Positions 17,283 through 27,488 of a stretch of 64,000 bases of DNA are shown here, piece by piece; position 1 is the stretch's first letter; every line of letters begins with the position of its first letter. The DNA is taken from NCBI RefSeq assembly GCF_002259405.1, contig NZ_NPFW01000021.1, forward strand, positions 372,001 through 436,000, read 5' to 3'. Under the pieces are notes generated by a model. That model was not told the DNA's origin. It made no database searches and was given only the letters and a program-made list of their open reading frames with translations. Both the position numbers and the translations under genes were made by a program. This DNA comes from Rhodococcus sp. 14-2483-1-2 (GTDB lineage Bacteria; Actinomycetota; Actinomycetes; Mycobacteriales; Mycobacteriaceae).

Positions 17283-18575
17283 TCACTGCGCGGCGCGTGT
17301 ACCGACTGTCGCGTTCGTTCGATCGGACCACGTGATCGCGGCCGTGGCGACGATCGAGGCGAGCGCCCACCACACGTAGCCCGAGGCAGCGAACTGATCC
17401 ACGAGCGGCCAGCCCAGCCCGCTCCATCGACCCTCGCCGAGCTTCCAGTGCGGCGGGTAGAGCATCAACGCCAGCCCGACGGCCACCAGAGTCGCCAGCA
17501 GCGCACTGCGGCGGCGGTAGCCCAGTACGGCGAGCACGACGACGAACGGGATGGCCCACACCCAGTGGTGTGACCAGGAGACCGGCGACACCAGCAGTCC
17601 GAACATGGCGTTGATCGTCAGCGCGAGCGCAGTCTCGCCTGCGGCGAACGCCTTTCGCATCGCCACCGCCGCGATGGCGAGCACCACCACCGACAACGCG
17701 ATCCACAGGATCGACCGGGGTAGTTCGTCCAACCCGAGCCGCGCGAGCACTCCGGTGATCGACTGATTGGGCGGGTAGGCCGGGCCGCCGATTCGGTCGG
17801 AATCGACGATCGTCTCGGTCCAATACTTCACCGAGTCCGACCACGTCAGCGCGAAGCCGATCGCGGTGAACACCGCAAAACTCAGTACCGACACCACTGC
17901 TGCGCGAAAGTCCTTGCGCAACAAGAAGAACAGTACGAACACTGCGGGGGTGAGCTTGACGGCGGCCACGAGACCGATCAGCACACCTCGGGGCCACGGC
18001 GTCTTCTTCGGCAAGCAGTCCAGTGCAACGAACGCCATCAACACGATGTTGATCTGTCCGTAGTTCAGCGTCGAGGTGACCGGCTCGAGGAGCAGCACGG
18101 CCACGGCGAACACAGCTCCGGCAGACCACCACACGAGCGTGCGGGGACGCAGTCCGAGCGAGGTGAGGGTCACCACGACGGTCACCAGCAGCAAGAGCAT
18201 GGACAGCACGGTGACCGCGATCGAGGCGGCGTACAGCGACACCGACGACAGCGGGCTGAAGATCGCCGCGGCGATCGGGGGATAGGTGAACGGCAGCGTC
18301 GTACCGGTCGCGATCGGTGGCAGCTGACCGTAGAGATCCCCGCCCTCGGCGAACACCTGCCCGCCCAGTCGATACACGTCCAGATCGAGACGGTAATGCT
18401 CACCGATCGTCCGCAGCCCCGGAAAGCCGTTGAGATGGAACAGCACACCGACGACGGCACCGATCAGAACGAGGACCCTGCTCGACGCCACCGCCCAACT
18501 CGGCCACCGGCGTCGCGTCGGCGCGGCCGGCTCCGATGCTTCGGCGACCGGACGGTTGGAGTCGGGCGAAGTCAC
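17283..18575 (-). CDS. mptC: Alpha-(1->2) mannosyltransferase, GT87 membrane enzyme (MptC-like)
   Basis: A 430-residue polytopic GT-C enzyme, with about ten hydrophobic helices, that uses polyprenyl-phosphomannose on the outer face of the membrane. By position and family it corresponds to Rv2181 (MptC), which adds alpha-1,2-mannose branches to lipomannan and lipoarabinomannan. The conserved first loop reads HYRLDLDVYRLGG with its acidic residues, followed by L-P-F-T-Y-P-P and, later, SWSHHWVW. The GTG start has GAAAGGGA upstream. It converges on the acyltransferase (22 bases) and diverges from the RNase gene (80 bases). Confidence 0.9.
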   Translation of the reverse strand: MTSPDSNRPVAEASEPAAPTRRRWPSWAVASSRVLVLIGAVVGVLFHLNGFPGLRTIGEHYRLDLDVYRLGGQVFAEGGDLYGQLPPIATGTTLPFTYPPIAAAIFSPLSSVSLYAASIAVTVLSMLLLLVTVVVTLTSLGLRPRTLVWWSAGAVFAVAVLLLEPVTSTLNYGQINIVLMAFVALDCLPKKTPWPRGVLIGLVAAVKLTPAVFVLFFLLRKDFRAAVVSVLSFAVFTAIGFALTWSDSVKYWTETIVDSDRIGGPAYPPNQSITGVLARLGLDELPRSILWIALSVVVLAIAAVAMRKAFAAGETALALTINAMFGLLVSPVSWSHHWVWAIPFVVVLAVLGYRRRSALLATLVAVGLALMLYPPHWKLGEGRWSGLGWPLVDQFAASGYVWWALASIVATAAITWSDRTNATVGTRAAQ

Positions 18576-18655
18576 TGGCGTTCCCTTTCAGGGCTCTTCG
18601 GATCGGGGCTACCGGTACGTGGGGGACGTGTCGGGGACGCGCTAGGGTGAGCCGC

Positions 18656-19147
18656 GTGCGCTACTTCTACGACACAGAGTTCATCGAGGATGGTCGCACA
18701 ATCGAGTTGGTCTCGATCGGTGTGGTGTCGGAGGACGGTCGCGAGTTCTATGCGGTGTCCTCCGAGTTCGACCCCGAGCGCGCCGGCCGCTGGGTTCGAC
18801 GCAACGTGCTTCCCAAGCTGCCACCGTACTCGTCGCCGCTGTGGATGAGCCGGTCCCGAATCCGAGACGAACTGCTCGAATTTCTCGTTCCGCACTACGG
18901 TGCCGAGGTCGAACTGTGGGCGTGGGTGGCGGCGTACGACCACGTGGCCCTCTGCCAGCTGTGGGGCTCGATGACCGAATTGCCGCGTTCGTTGCCGCGG
19001 TTCACTCGTGAGCTGCGCCAACATTGGGAGGATCGCGGCAGTCCCGAGCTGCCGTCGGTTCCCGACGATGCTCACGACGCCCTGGCCGACGCGCGGCACA
19101 ATCTGGCGAAGTTCCAGGCGATCGAGGAGTACTCGTACCGCGGGTGA
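18656..19147 (+). CDS. Polyadenylate-specific 3'-exoribonuclease AS (Rv2179c-like)
   Basis: A 163-residue DEDDh exoribonuclease that trims A-rich RNA 3' ends. The five metal and catalytic residues are visible: D6 and E8 in FYDTEF, D95 in AAYDHVALCQLW, H140 and D145 in HDALADA. The sequence follows the M. tuberculosis enzyme almost throughout its length. The start is GTG 18656 with AGGGTGAG just before it; GTG 18647 is possible but leaves no ribosome site. It ends 45 bases before aroG. Confidence 0.95.
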   Translation: MRYFYDTEFIEDGRTIELVSIGVVSEDGREFYAVSSEFDPERAGRWVRRNVLPKLPPYSSPLWMSRSRIRDELLEFLVPHYGAEVELWAWVAAYDHVALCQLWGSMTELPRSLPRFTRELRQHWEDRGSPELPSVPDDAHDALADARHNLAKFQAIEEYSYRG

Positions 19148-20578
<1,431 letters not shown>

Positions 20579-22576
20579 TCAGGGCAGCGACACGACCATG
20601 ACCTCGGAGCCCGGTTCCACCCGAGAACCGGCTCCGGGGCTCTGGGTGATGACCAGAGACCCGTCGGTGTCCACCACCTGACGGACGTCGATCGTCAGGC
20701 CCAACGTCTCGAGCGTGCTCCGGGCCGAGCCGACCGACCGACCCAGCAACGACGGCACGGTGACGGCGTTGGACACCTCGAGCACCGCGGTGGACCCGGA
20801 CCTCACAGTCTGACCGGCCTCCGGTGTGGTTGCGATCGCCTTGCCGCCATCGGTGTCCTCGTCGAAGGTCTCGCGAACCTCGCCGACGGTGATGCCCACC
20901 GATTCCAGCGTCGTTCGGGCCTGGTCGACGCTCTGCCCGCGTACGTCGGGTACCTCGACCGGCGGTGCCCCCTTGCTGCGCAGCACCGTGACCGAGCTTC
21001 CCGTCGTCAGCACGGTGCCGGGCGGTGGGTCCAGTGCAGCGACCCCGCCGATCGGAGCGGACGTGCTGAAGGCCTCGCCGCCGTCGACGGGCGTGAACGT
21101 CCGGTCTCGCAGCTGTTGTTCCATGTCGTCGACGGTTGCGTCCGTGTCGATGGAGGGAACGGTGGGGCGGCCCAGCGACACCAACAGAAACACCGTGTCG
21201 CCCTTGGCGATTCGCGATCCGCCGGTGGGATCGGTGCCGATGAGAAGGTCGGTGTCCACCGAGTCGGAGTACGTTCCGCGCACAGCCGACTCGAGACCGG
21301 CGGCTTCCACGGCGCTCGTGGCACCGGTGGTGTCGAGCCCGTCCACCATCGGGACTGCGGTGTAACGACCAGAGCCCATCCACCATCCGCCGAAGCCGAC
21401 CAGTACGGCGAGCAGGGCGACAACGAGCAGCCAGACGACGATCGCTCGGCGCGAGCGTTGGCGATCGGCGTCGAAATCGGGGAACTCGTAGTGCCGTCTG
21501 CCGGTCGGGGGTGGCCCGGCGGGCGGCGGATCGGTGATGTCGGAGCCGTCGTCGATGCCTCGGGACGTGGGCGAGGTGACCACTCGGGTGTGCTGCACCC
21601 CGTCTCGAGGGGGCTGGGGCGGAGAATTGTCCACGACCTGGGTGCGAGCGGCCGGTGGACGGCCGCCTGCGACCGTCGTCGGTGCGCCGGCTGCGGCCGA
21701 GCTCAGATGTTCGGCCGAGCGCTTGGGCGCGGGCACTCGGTACTCGGGCAGCGCGAGCGCCGACGCGGCAGCGCGCAGAGCGCGGGCCATGTCGTCGGCA
21801 TTGCGGTACCGGTGTTCCGGGGCGCGAACGGTGGCGCGTTGGACCACCTCGTCGAATTGCGGGGGTACGCCCGCGATGAGAGTGGAGGGGAGCGGTACGT
21901 CGTTGTCGATGCGCTGGTAGGCGATGGACAGTGAGGTATCGCCGGTGAACGGTGTGCGTCCGGTCAGTAGCTCGAACAACACGACGCCGACGCCATAGAC
22001 GTCGCTGCTCGCGGACGCGGAGCCGGTGGTGACCTGCTCGGGAGACAGGTACGCGGCGGTGCCCAGAATCACACTGCTCGACGTCACGGTGGAGGCTGCG
22101 ATGGCTCGGACGAGTCCGAAGTCGGCGATCTTCACGTCGCCGTCGTCGCTGATCAGAATGTTCTCGGGCTTGATGTCGCGGTGCACCAGACCGGCTCGGT
22201 GGGCCACTGCGAGCGCGTCGAGAACCGGTCGGATGACGGCCGCTGCAGCGTGCGGGGGCATCGGTCCACGCTCGCGCAGTAGTTCACGCAGAGTTCCGCC
22301 CTCGACGAGTTCCATGACGAGGAAGGCGTGTTCGCCGTCGCGCCCGTGGTCGTAGACGGCGACGAGGCCGGGGTGACTGAGCCTGGCCACGGCCCGAGCC
22401 TCGAACTCGAAGCGCTGGACGAACTGCGGGTCCTCGGCGAACTTCGGATCCATGATCTTCACCGCGACGGGGCGGTCGAGCCTGGTGTCGAGTCCGCGGT
22501 AGACCGTCGACATACCGCCGCGCGCGATCGGTGCGTCTATTCGGTATCGACGATCGAGCATCGAACCCGGTATCAC
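20579..22576 (-). CDS. pknL: Ser/Thr protein kinase PknL with four PASTA repeats
   Basis: A 665-residue membrane sensor kinase. The GTG start at 22576 is preceded by GGGAGG. Kinase domain at about 11-275: glycine loop ARGGMSTVYRG, catalytic K40, H132-R-D134-IKPEN, DFG 152-154 and APE-like SPEQ 178-181. A Pro-rich juxtamembrane linker leads to a single membrane helix near 378-400, then about four extracellular PASTA repeats (405-665) expected to sense muropeptides. By position it is PknL, whose known substrate is encoded by the divergent gene at 22748. The M. tuberculosis protein, as I recall it, ends shortly after the membrane helix, so the PASTA domain here is notable. Confidence 0.94.
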   Translation of the reverse strand: MIPGSMLDRRYRIDAPIARGGMSTVYRGLDTRLDRPVAVKIMDPKFAEDPQFVQRFEFEARAVARLSHPGLVAVYDHGRDGEHAFLVMELVEGGTLRELLRERGPMPPHAAAAVIRPVLDALAVAHRAGLVHRDIKPENILISDDGDVKIADFGLVRAIAASTVTSSSVILGTAAYLSPEQVTTGSASASSDVYGVGVVLFELLTGRTPFTGDTSLSIAYQRIDNDVPLPSTLIAGVPPQFDEVVQRATVRAPEHRYRNADDMARALRAAASALALPEYRVPAPKRSAEHLSSAAAGAPTTVAGGRPPAARTQVVDNSPPQPPRDGVQHTRVVTSPTSRGIDDGSDITDPPPAGPPPTGRRHYEFPDFDADRQRSRRAIVVWLLVVALLAVLVGFGGWWMGSGRYTAVPMVDGLDTTGATSAVEAAGLESAVRGTYSDSVDTDLLIGTDPTGGSRIAKGDTVFLLVSLGRPTVPSIDTDATVDDMEQQLRDRTFTPVDGGEAFSTSAPIGGVAALDPPPGTVLTTGSSVTVLRSKGAPPVEVPDVRGQSVDQARTTLESVGITVGEVRETFDEDTDGGKAIATTPEAGQTVRSGSTAVLEVSNAVTVPSLLGRSVGSARSTLETLGLTIDVRQVVDTDGSLVITQSPGAGSRVEPGSEVMVVSLP

Positions 22577-22710
22577 CGAACCTCCCCTCGTCGTCCATTG
22601 ATTTCCGGCTTTCGGTGCCGGATGCTGAAGTCGATCGTATCGGTGCCGGAGATGCCGACCGACGATCGTGGATCGTGTCCTCGGTCCCGACCGACCCGGA
22701 TTCTGCGCTT

Positions 22711-22747
22711 TTGAAGTCTGGACGCCGGACCCGTTAACGTTACCTGC
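22711..22747 (+). promoter_or_regulatory. Sigma70-like promoter for the Rv2175c-like gene, probably leaderless
   Basis: TTGAAG at 22711-22716 and TAACGT at 22735-22740, with an 18-base spacer. The GTG start of the next gene follows seven bases after the -10, and no ribosome site intervenes. It lies in the 171-base gap shared with divergent pknL. Confidence 0.5.
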
Positions 22748-23119
22748 GTGAGTGCCATTCCCTATGCCGACGACGTGCTCGATCCGTCGGTGTCTTTGCT
22801 GCAGTTCGCCGATGTCGCGAAGATCCTCGACATCCCCAAGACCCGCGTCGAACAGCTCGTCCGAGATCGCCAGTTGCTCGCCCTGAAGCGTTCGCGCGTG
22901 CCCGGTGTGCCGGAGCAGTTCCTCGACGCGAGCAAGGGCACCATCGTCAAGGGGCTTCCCGGTCTGCTGGCCGTGCTGCACGACGGCGGTTACGAGGACG
23001 AGGAAATCCTGCGGTGGCTGTTCACCGAGGACGAGAGCCTGCCCGGTGCACCTGTCGCCGCTCTGCACGGCGACCTGATGCGCGAAGTGATCAGACGCGC
23101 ACAGGCGATGGCCTTCTAG
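22748..23119 (+). CDS. Winged-helix DNA-binding protein, PknL substrate (Rv2175c family)
   Basis: A 123-residue protein with an N-terminal helix-turn-helix (residues about 16-50, LLQFADVAKILDIPKTRVEQLVRD) and a C-terminal helical domain beginning IVKGLPGLLAVLHDGG, the pattern of the actinobacterial Rv2175c family. In M. tuberculosis this protein binds DNA and is phosphorylated by PknL, which abolishes binding. Here it is likewise divergent from pknL. The GTG start seems leaderless. Its stop shares the bases CTAG with the stop of convergent crtB (four-base overlap). Confidence 0.9.
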   Translation: MSAIPYADDVLDPSVSLLQFADVAKILDIPKTRVEQLVRDRQLLALKRSRVPGVPEQFLDASKGTIVKGLPGLLAVLHDGGYEDEEILRWLFTEDESLPGAPVAALHGDLMREVIRRAQAMAF

Positions 23120-24096
23120 CGAACCGTTGCGCGCTTCCAGCCGGTGACGGCGAACTGCGGAAGCGCGATGCGCGCTCGGGTCAACTGCGGCACCGTCGCG
23201 CGTTGGGAGAGCACGCGGTAGCCCTGTGACTCGACCTCTGCGAGGATGCGGCCGTACAGGATCGACGCCGTGCGCATCGACGGTCGCACTCGCGGATCCA
23301 GCATCTCGATGCCCGCATCGGACGTGCGGTAGATCGAGCGGGTGACGGCGATCAGGTGCGCGAGAGCGCGGGTGACCCTGGCATCGACATTTCCCGTGGT
23401 GCGGCACCATCGAAGAAGTTCTTCGTCGACGCCGAACGCCGCGAGTTCGTCGGTGGGCAGGTAGATGCGGTCGCGATCGAGGTCCTCACCCATGTCTCGG
23501 ATGAAGTTGGTGAGCTGGAACGCCTCGCCGAGGGCTGCGGCGGGCGGCTCGGCCTCCGACCGCTCGACGACGGTTCCCAGGATCGGCAACATCTGCAGTC
23601 CGATGACCGCAGCGGAGCCGTACATGTACTCGCGCAACTGCTCCATCGTGCGGTAGCGGGAGACGAACATCGGGCTTCCCGGAATGTCCATGCGCATCGA
23701 GTGCATGAACGCGAAGAAATAGTCGTGCGGAATGTCGTAGCGCGCCACGGTGTCGCACAACGCGCTCAACACTCGATCGGACACGCTGTCGGACAACGGT
23801 TTTCCCGCCAACGCGTCGCGCACCCGGGATTCGATCACGTCGAGTTCGACGATGCGACGGGCGTTGAGCTCGTCCGACCCCACGGCGATGTCGGTGCCCT
23901 CGAGGTCGACGATGTCGTCGACCATCCGGGCGAACCCGTACAGCGCATGCACGCCTGCGCGCTTGTCGGTGGGGAGCAGGCGCGTGGCGAGGAAGTACGT
24001 CTTGCCGTGCTGGGCGTTGAGTTCGCGACAGATGCGGTATGCCTCGTGCAGCTCCGGATCGATACCGTCCAGTTCTTTCATCACGCGGGCCTTCAT
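23116..24096 (-). CDS. crtB: Phytoene synthase CrtB
   Basis: Condenses two geranylgeranyl diphosphates into phytoene, the first committed carotenoid step. The 326-residue protein carries both aspartate-rich motifs: D-D-I-V-D near 60 (YGFARMVDDIVD) and D-x3-D in NFIRDMGEDLDRDRIYLP near 195-212, plus Y-x-Y-G-S-A-A-V-I-G. Its ATG overlaps the stop of mptA by four bases (ATGA), so translation is coupled to a mannosyltransferase. Squalene synthase is excluded by the overall phytoene synthase pattern. Confidence 0.93.
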   Translation of the reverse strand: MKARVMKELDGIDPELHEAYRICRELNAQHGKTYFLATRLLPTDKRAGVHALYGFARMVDDIVDLEGTDIAVGSDELNARRIVELDVIESRVRDALAGKPLSDSVSDRVLSALCDTVARYDIPHDYFFAFMHSMRMDIPGSPMFVSRYRTMEQLREYMYGSAAVIGLQMLPILGTVVERSEAEPPAAALGEAFQLTNFIRDMGEDLDRDRIYLPTDELAAFGVDEELLRWCRTTGNVDARVTRALAHLIAVTRSIYRTSDAGIEMLDPRVRPSMRTASILYGRILAEVESQGYRVLSQRATVPQLTRARIALPQFAVTGWKRATVR

Positions 24097-25736
24097 GATG
24101 TGGATTCGTCTCCGGTCGGTTCCGTTGCTGGGGTCCTGGGCGCGTTCGGCACGGCACGGTGTTCCCTGGATCGGTCCGATCGTAAACGCAGCGGATCGAC
24201 GCGCGTCAGGGCCAGAGCCGCGACGACCGCGGCGAAGATCGCCAGTGCGACGTGCCCGAAGGTGTACAGGCCGATCGATCCATCGGGTTGGAAGACGAGC
24301 ATGAGCCACGTCGACAGACCCGTCAGGATCATCAGGGTCGTGCGCGAGAGTGCGAAGCCTGCGGCGATCGCCAACGGCCACGAGTAGTACCAGGGCAGGG
24401 CTGCGGGGGAGAGGACGACGGTGGCCACCAGGGCGATCAGGATGCCCTTGACCGCATCGCGTTCTGATCTGCGACCCAACCACCAGGCCACCGCGAGAAC
24501 GACCACCAGTGCGATCGCGCACAGCAGACGGGTGACGTCGAGAACGGGTCCGAGGCGCAGATCGAGGAACCATGATGTGCTGACGGTCACCAGGTGCGCC
24601 AGGATCGTGGGGAGCGAGAGCCAGTTGATGATCTTGGCCGATCCGGAAAGAGCGGTCAGCCAACCGATTCCGACTCCGGCGATCACCGATGCCACGGCGA
24701 ACACGGCGATAAAGACGGCGGCTCCGATTCCTGCGGTCTTGACGAATGCCAGGCCGGGCGCCATCGGCGTTCGGCCCTCCGCCCGCGCCTTCTCGCGCAG
24801 ATGGATCATCCAGATCCACACCAGGAAAGGCAGCGCCAGGCCTGCTGTGGCCTTGATCGCCACCGCGATCGCGACCAGTGCGATGCCGCCCACGTGCTTG
24901 TGCTCGAGCGTCAGCACGATCCCCGCGGTCATCAGGCCGACCATGAGCAACTCGTTGTGCACTCCGCCGATCAGGTGGATCAGCACCAGAGGGTTGAGGA
25001 CGGCGAGCCACACCGCGGTGGTCGCTCGGCCGCCGAGGTGCTTCGCCAGCCGCGGAACCGCCCACATCATCAGTGCCAGACCGGGCAGCATCGTCAGGCG
25101 CAGCAGCATGGTTCCGGCGATGACGTTGTCACCGGTCAGGCTGGTGATTCCGCGACCGAGCAGTAGGAACAACGGGCCGTAGGGCGCAGTGGTGGTGGTC
25201 CAGACATTGCTGACGTTGTCGAGTAGAACTCCTGGATTGGCAACGGGTCCAACGGCATACGGGTCGAATCCGTCGCGGAGCAGTGCGCCCTGCGCCAGGT
25301 AGGAATACGCATCGCGGCTGAACATCGGCACCGACAGCAGCAGCGGTGCGGTCCATGCCGGGACGACCCAGCGCAGTTCGCCCACGGTGGTGCGGCCGTG
25401 CAGGGTCGCGCGGCCGAGCCGAACCCATGCGGTGATCATCAGCAGGACGCCGACCCACACGATGATGGTCGAGAGTACGAATCCGTGACCGAATCGCAGC
25501 CACGACAGGTGCATCTCCTCGAGCAACGGATCGCGTCGGCGCACACTGCCCGCGCCGAATCCACCGAACACGATGCAGACGGCACCGACCACACCGAGCA
25601 GTGCGGCTTTGCCCTCGGGACTGCGCAGGAAATTGCCCGTTGCGGTCAGTCTGGACGGTCGTCGCGAAGCCGAGGGCGGGGGGCCGCCGTCCGACGATCG
25701 ATCCTCGGAGGTGGAGTGCGACGAGATCGAAGACAT
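24093..25736 (-). CDS. mptA: Alpha-(1->6) mannopyranosyltransferase MptA
   Basis: A 547-residue GT-C membrane enzyme with about 12-13 hydrophobic helices that extends the alpha-1,6-mannan backbone of lipomannan from polyprenyl-phosphomannose. Family features include the first-loop region VPMFSRDAYSYLAQGALL with the acidic-aromatic motif, FDPYAVGP, TAPYGPLFL, and GGVHNELLM. Location equals Rv2174. A GAGGAGG site sits about 14 bases before the ATG. It starts 157 bases after crtI, behind a hairpin, and is coupled to crtB by a four-base overlap. Confidence 0.93.
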   Translation of the reverse strand: MSSISSHSTSEDRSSDGGPPPSASRRPSRLTATGNFLRSPEGKAALLGVVGAVCIVFGGFGAGSVRRRDPLLEEMHLSWLRFGHGFVLSTIIVWVGVLLMITAWVRLGRATLHGRTTVGELRWVVPAWTAPLLLSVPMFSRDAYSYLAQGALLRDGFDPYAVGPVANPGVLLDNVSNVWTTTTAPYGPLFLLLGRGITSLTGDNVIAGTMLLRLTMLPGLALMMWAVPRLAKHLGGRATTAVWLAVLNPLVLIHLIGGVHNELLMVGLMTAGIVLTLEHKHVGGIALVAIAVAIKATAGLALPFLVWIWMIHLREKARAEGRTPMAPGLAFVKTAGIGAAVFIAVFAVASVIAGVGIGWLTALSGSAKIINWLSLPTILAHLVTVSTSWFLDLRLGPVLDVTRLLCAIALVVVLAVAWWLGRRSERDAVKGILIALVATVVLSPAALPWYYSWPLAIAAGFALSRTTLMILTGLSTWLMLVFQPDGSIGLYTFGHVALAIFAAVVAALALTRVDPLRLRSDRSREHRAVPNAPRTPATEPTGDESTS

Positions 25737-25832
25737 TGCCGCCTGCTCCTCCTCTGCAACGAGTTGTGGGTCGAGATCTGTACGCCGGACGATGGTTCAC
25801 GCCGATCACCGAACGATCATGGTCGCAGCAAT

Positions 25833-25859
25833 GAGCGCGACCGGCAAACGATCGCGCTC
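25833..25859 (-). terminator. Hairpin after crtI
   Basis: GAGCGCGA at 25833-25840 and TCGCGCTC at 25852-25859 pair perfectly across an 11-base loop, 35 bases beyond the crtI stop on the minus strand. It may end the idsA2-like/crtI transcript and separate it from mptA-crtB. Confidence 0.55.
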
Positions 25860-25893
25860 AGCTTAGTTGGTCGACGCAGTGAATCGAACGAAC

Positions 25894-27477
25894 CTACCGT
25901 CCGGTGGGCCCCGTCACCCGCTCTGCGGCGAGCTTTCCGGACACCAGAACCGTGGGAACGCCCACTCCCGGCGTGGTGCCCGAGCCTGCGAGGACCACGT
26001 TGTCGAGCCCGGCGACCATGTTCTTGCGTCGGAACGGCCCGGTCTGCCTGAACACGTGGGCGGACGAGAACGGAGAGCCCTCGATCATGCCCTTCTGCGC
26101 CCAGGTCTCGGGTGTGTCGATGTGATCGAGCGTGAAGCCGTCGAGCAGACCTTTGTATCCCCGAGCTTCCAGCGTCGTCAGGATCTCGGTGAGGTACGGC
26201 TGCGCCAGCTCGCCCCACGGCAGTGGAGCACTGTCGAGGTTGGGGCACGGTGCAAGGATCGACACCGGCTCGCTGCGCACTCCGCCACGCACCACTTCGA
26301 GATCGGGATCGCTCACCGACGGTCGGGTGATGAGCAGGGACGGATCGGCCATCAGGGATCCCTTGCCCGATCGTGCGGTGATGCGGCGGAAGGTCTCGGC
26401 CCATTCGTCGCCGAAGTCGATGGTGTGGTGCGCGCGGGCCGGCCACGTCGCCGTCAGCTCGACGGGAACGGTTCCGTGCGCGACGACCGCCGACGGTGAC
26501 ACCACGCCGTATCCGTTCCGTCGGCCCTTCTTGGACACCGACGCTCGGTCGAGCAGTCGATCGACCACGGGCAGGTCGGCAGTGAGAACGAGTGCGTCGC
26601 AGGCGATTCGACTGCCGGCTGCGGTGACGACGGAGTCGGCACGACCTCGGTCGACGGTGATGTCGACGATCTCGGTGCCGAGTTCGAGCGTGCCGCCTGC
26701 GGTGACGAACGCGTCGGCCATGGCCTTGGCGATGGCCGCCATGCCGCCTTCGGGGAAGAACACCCCGAGTGAGGTGTCCATGTGTGCGATCGCTCCGTAG
26801 ACCGCGAGGGCCTTCTGGGGTGCCATCCCTGCGTAGAGCGCCTGGAACGTGAACACGCGGCGTAGGCGGGTGTCCTTCAGGAACTTGTCGACGCGGGGCC
26901 CGAGACGGCCGAAGCCGCCCAGCTTGGTGAGCGTCGCGGTGTCGGAGATCGCAGCCTTCGATCCCACGAGATCGAGCGGTGAATCGAAGTTCGAGTCGAT
27001 GAAGCGGTCGAACTCGGCGTCGAAGATGTCGGCGAGCCAGCGCCGCAGTTCGCGATATCCCTGCGCCTCGGCGGGGCCGCAGGTGCGTTCCACCTCGGCC
27101 GCCATGGCTTCGGGATCGGAGTAGACGTCGATGGACGTGCCGTCGGCGTAGCGCGTGTGATAGGACGGCGACAGTGTGGTCAGCCGAATCGGCGGCGTGG
27201 TCGACTCGAAGTCCGCACCCACGGCGGCGAGCGCCTCGAGCACCAGGTTCGGCATCGTCAGCACGCTCGCACCGTTGTCGATGTCGTACAGGTGCGATCC
27301 GTCGGCGTCCGATACCGGGTACACCCCGACTCGGCCGCCCACGGTCTCGTCACGCTCGACGATGGTGACTTTCCTGCCTGCTCCCAGCAGATGCAGACCG
27401 GCGGCCAGACCGGCCAATCCCGCTCCCACGACGACGACGGTGTCGGTGGTGCCGGAGACCGTGCGGATCGAAGACAT
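25894..27477 (-). CDS. crtI: Phytoene desaturase CrtI
   Basis: A 527-residue FAD-dependent desaturase that introduces double bases-conjugated bonds into phytoene toward lycopene. The dinucleotide site VVVVGAGLAGLAAGLHLLGAG lies at 14-34, E-R-D-E-T-V-G-G-R follows at about 41-49, and the C-terminal signature G-S-G-T-T-P-G-V-G-V-P lies near 501-511. The number of desaturation steps cannot be read from the sequence. It starts 11 bases after the prenyl synthase stop, so the two form an operon supplying and using geranylgeranyl diphosphate. Confidence 0.93.
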   Translation of the reverse strand: MSSIRTVSGTTDTVVVVGAGLAGLAAGLHLLGAGRKVTIVERDETVGGRVGVYPVSDADGSHLYDIDNGASVLTMPNLVLEALAAVGADFESTTPPIRLTTLSPSYHTRYADGTSIDVYSDPEAMAAEVERTCGPAEAQGYRELRRWLADIFDAEFDRFIDSNFDSPLDLVGSKAAISDTATLTKLGGFGRLGPRVDKFLKDTRLRRVFTFQALYAGMAPQKALAVYGAIAHMDTSLGVFFPEGGMAAIAKAMADAFVTAGGTLELGTEIVDITVDRGRADSVVTAAGSRIACDALVLTADLPVVDRLLDRASVSKKGRRNGYGVVSPSAVVAHGTVPVELTATWPARAHHTIDFGDEWAETFRRITARSGKGSLMADPSLLITRPSVSDPDLEVVRGGVRSEPVSILAPCPNLDSAPLPWGELAQPYLTEILTTLEARGYKGLLDGFTLDHIDTPETWAQKGMIEGSPFSSAHVFRQTGPFRRKNMVAGLDNVVLAGSGTTPGVGVPTVLVSGKLAAERVTGPTGR

Positions 27478-27488
27478 GACGCTCTCTT

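Noticed and set aside
22577..23410. N-terminal extension of the kinase frame to 943 codons
   Set aside because: The extension overlaps a conserved divergent gene and the kinase has a strong GGGAGG site before GTG 22576.
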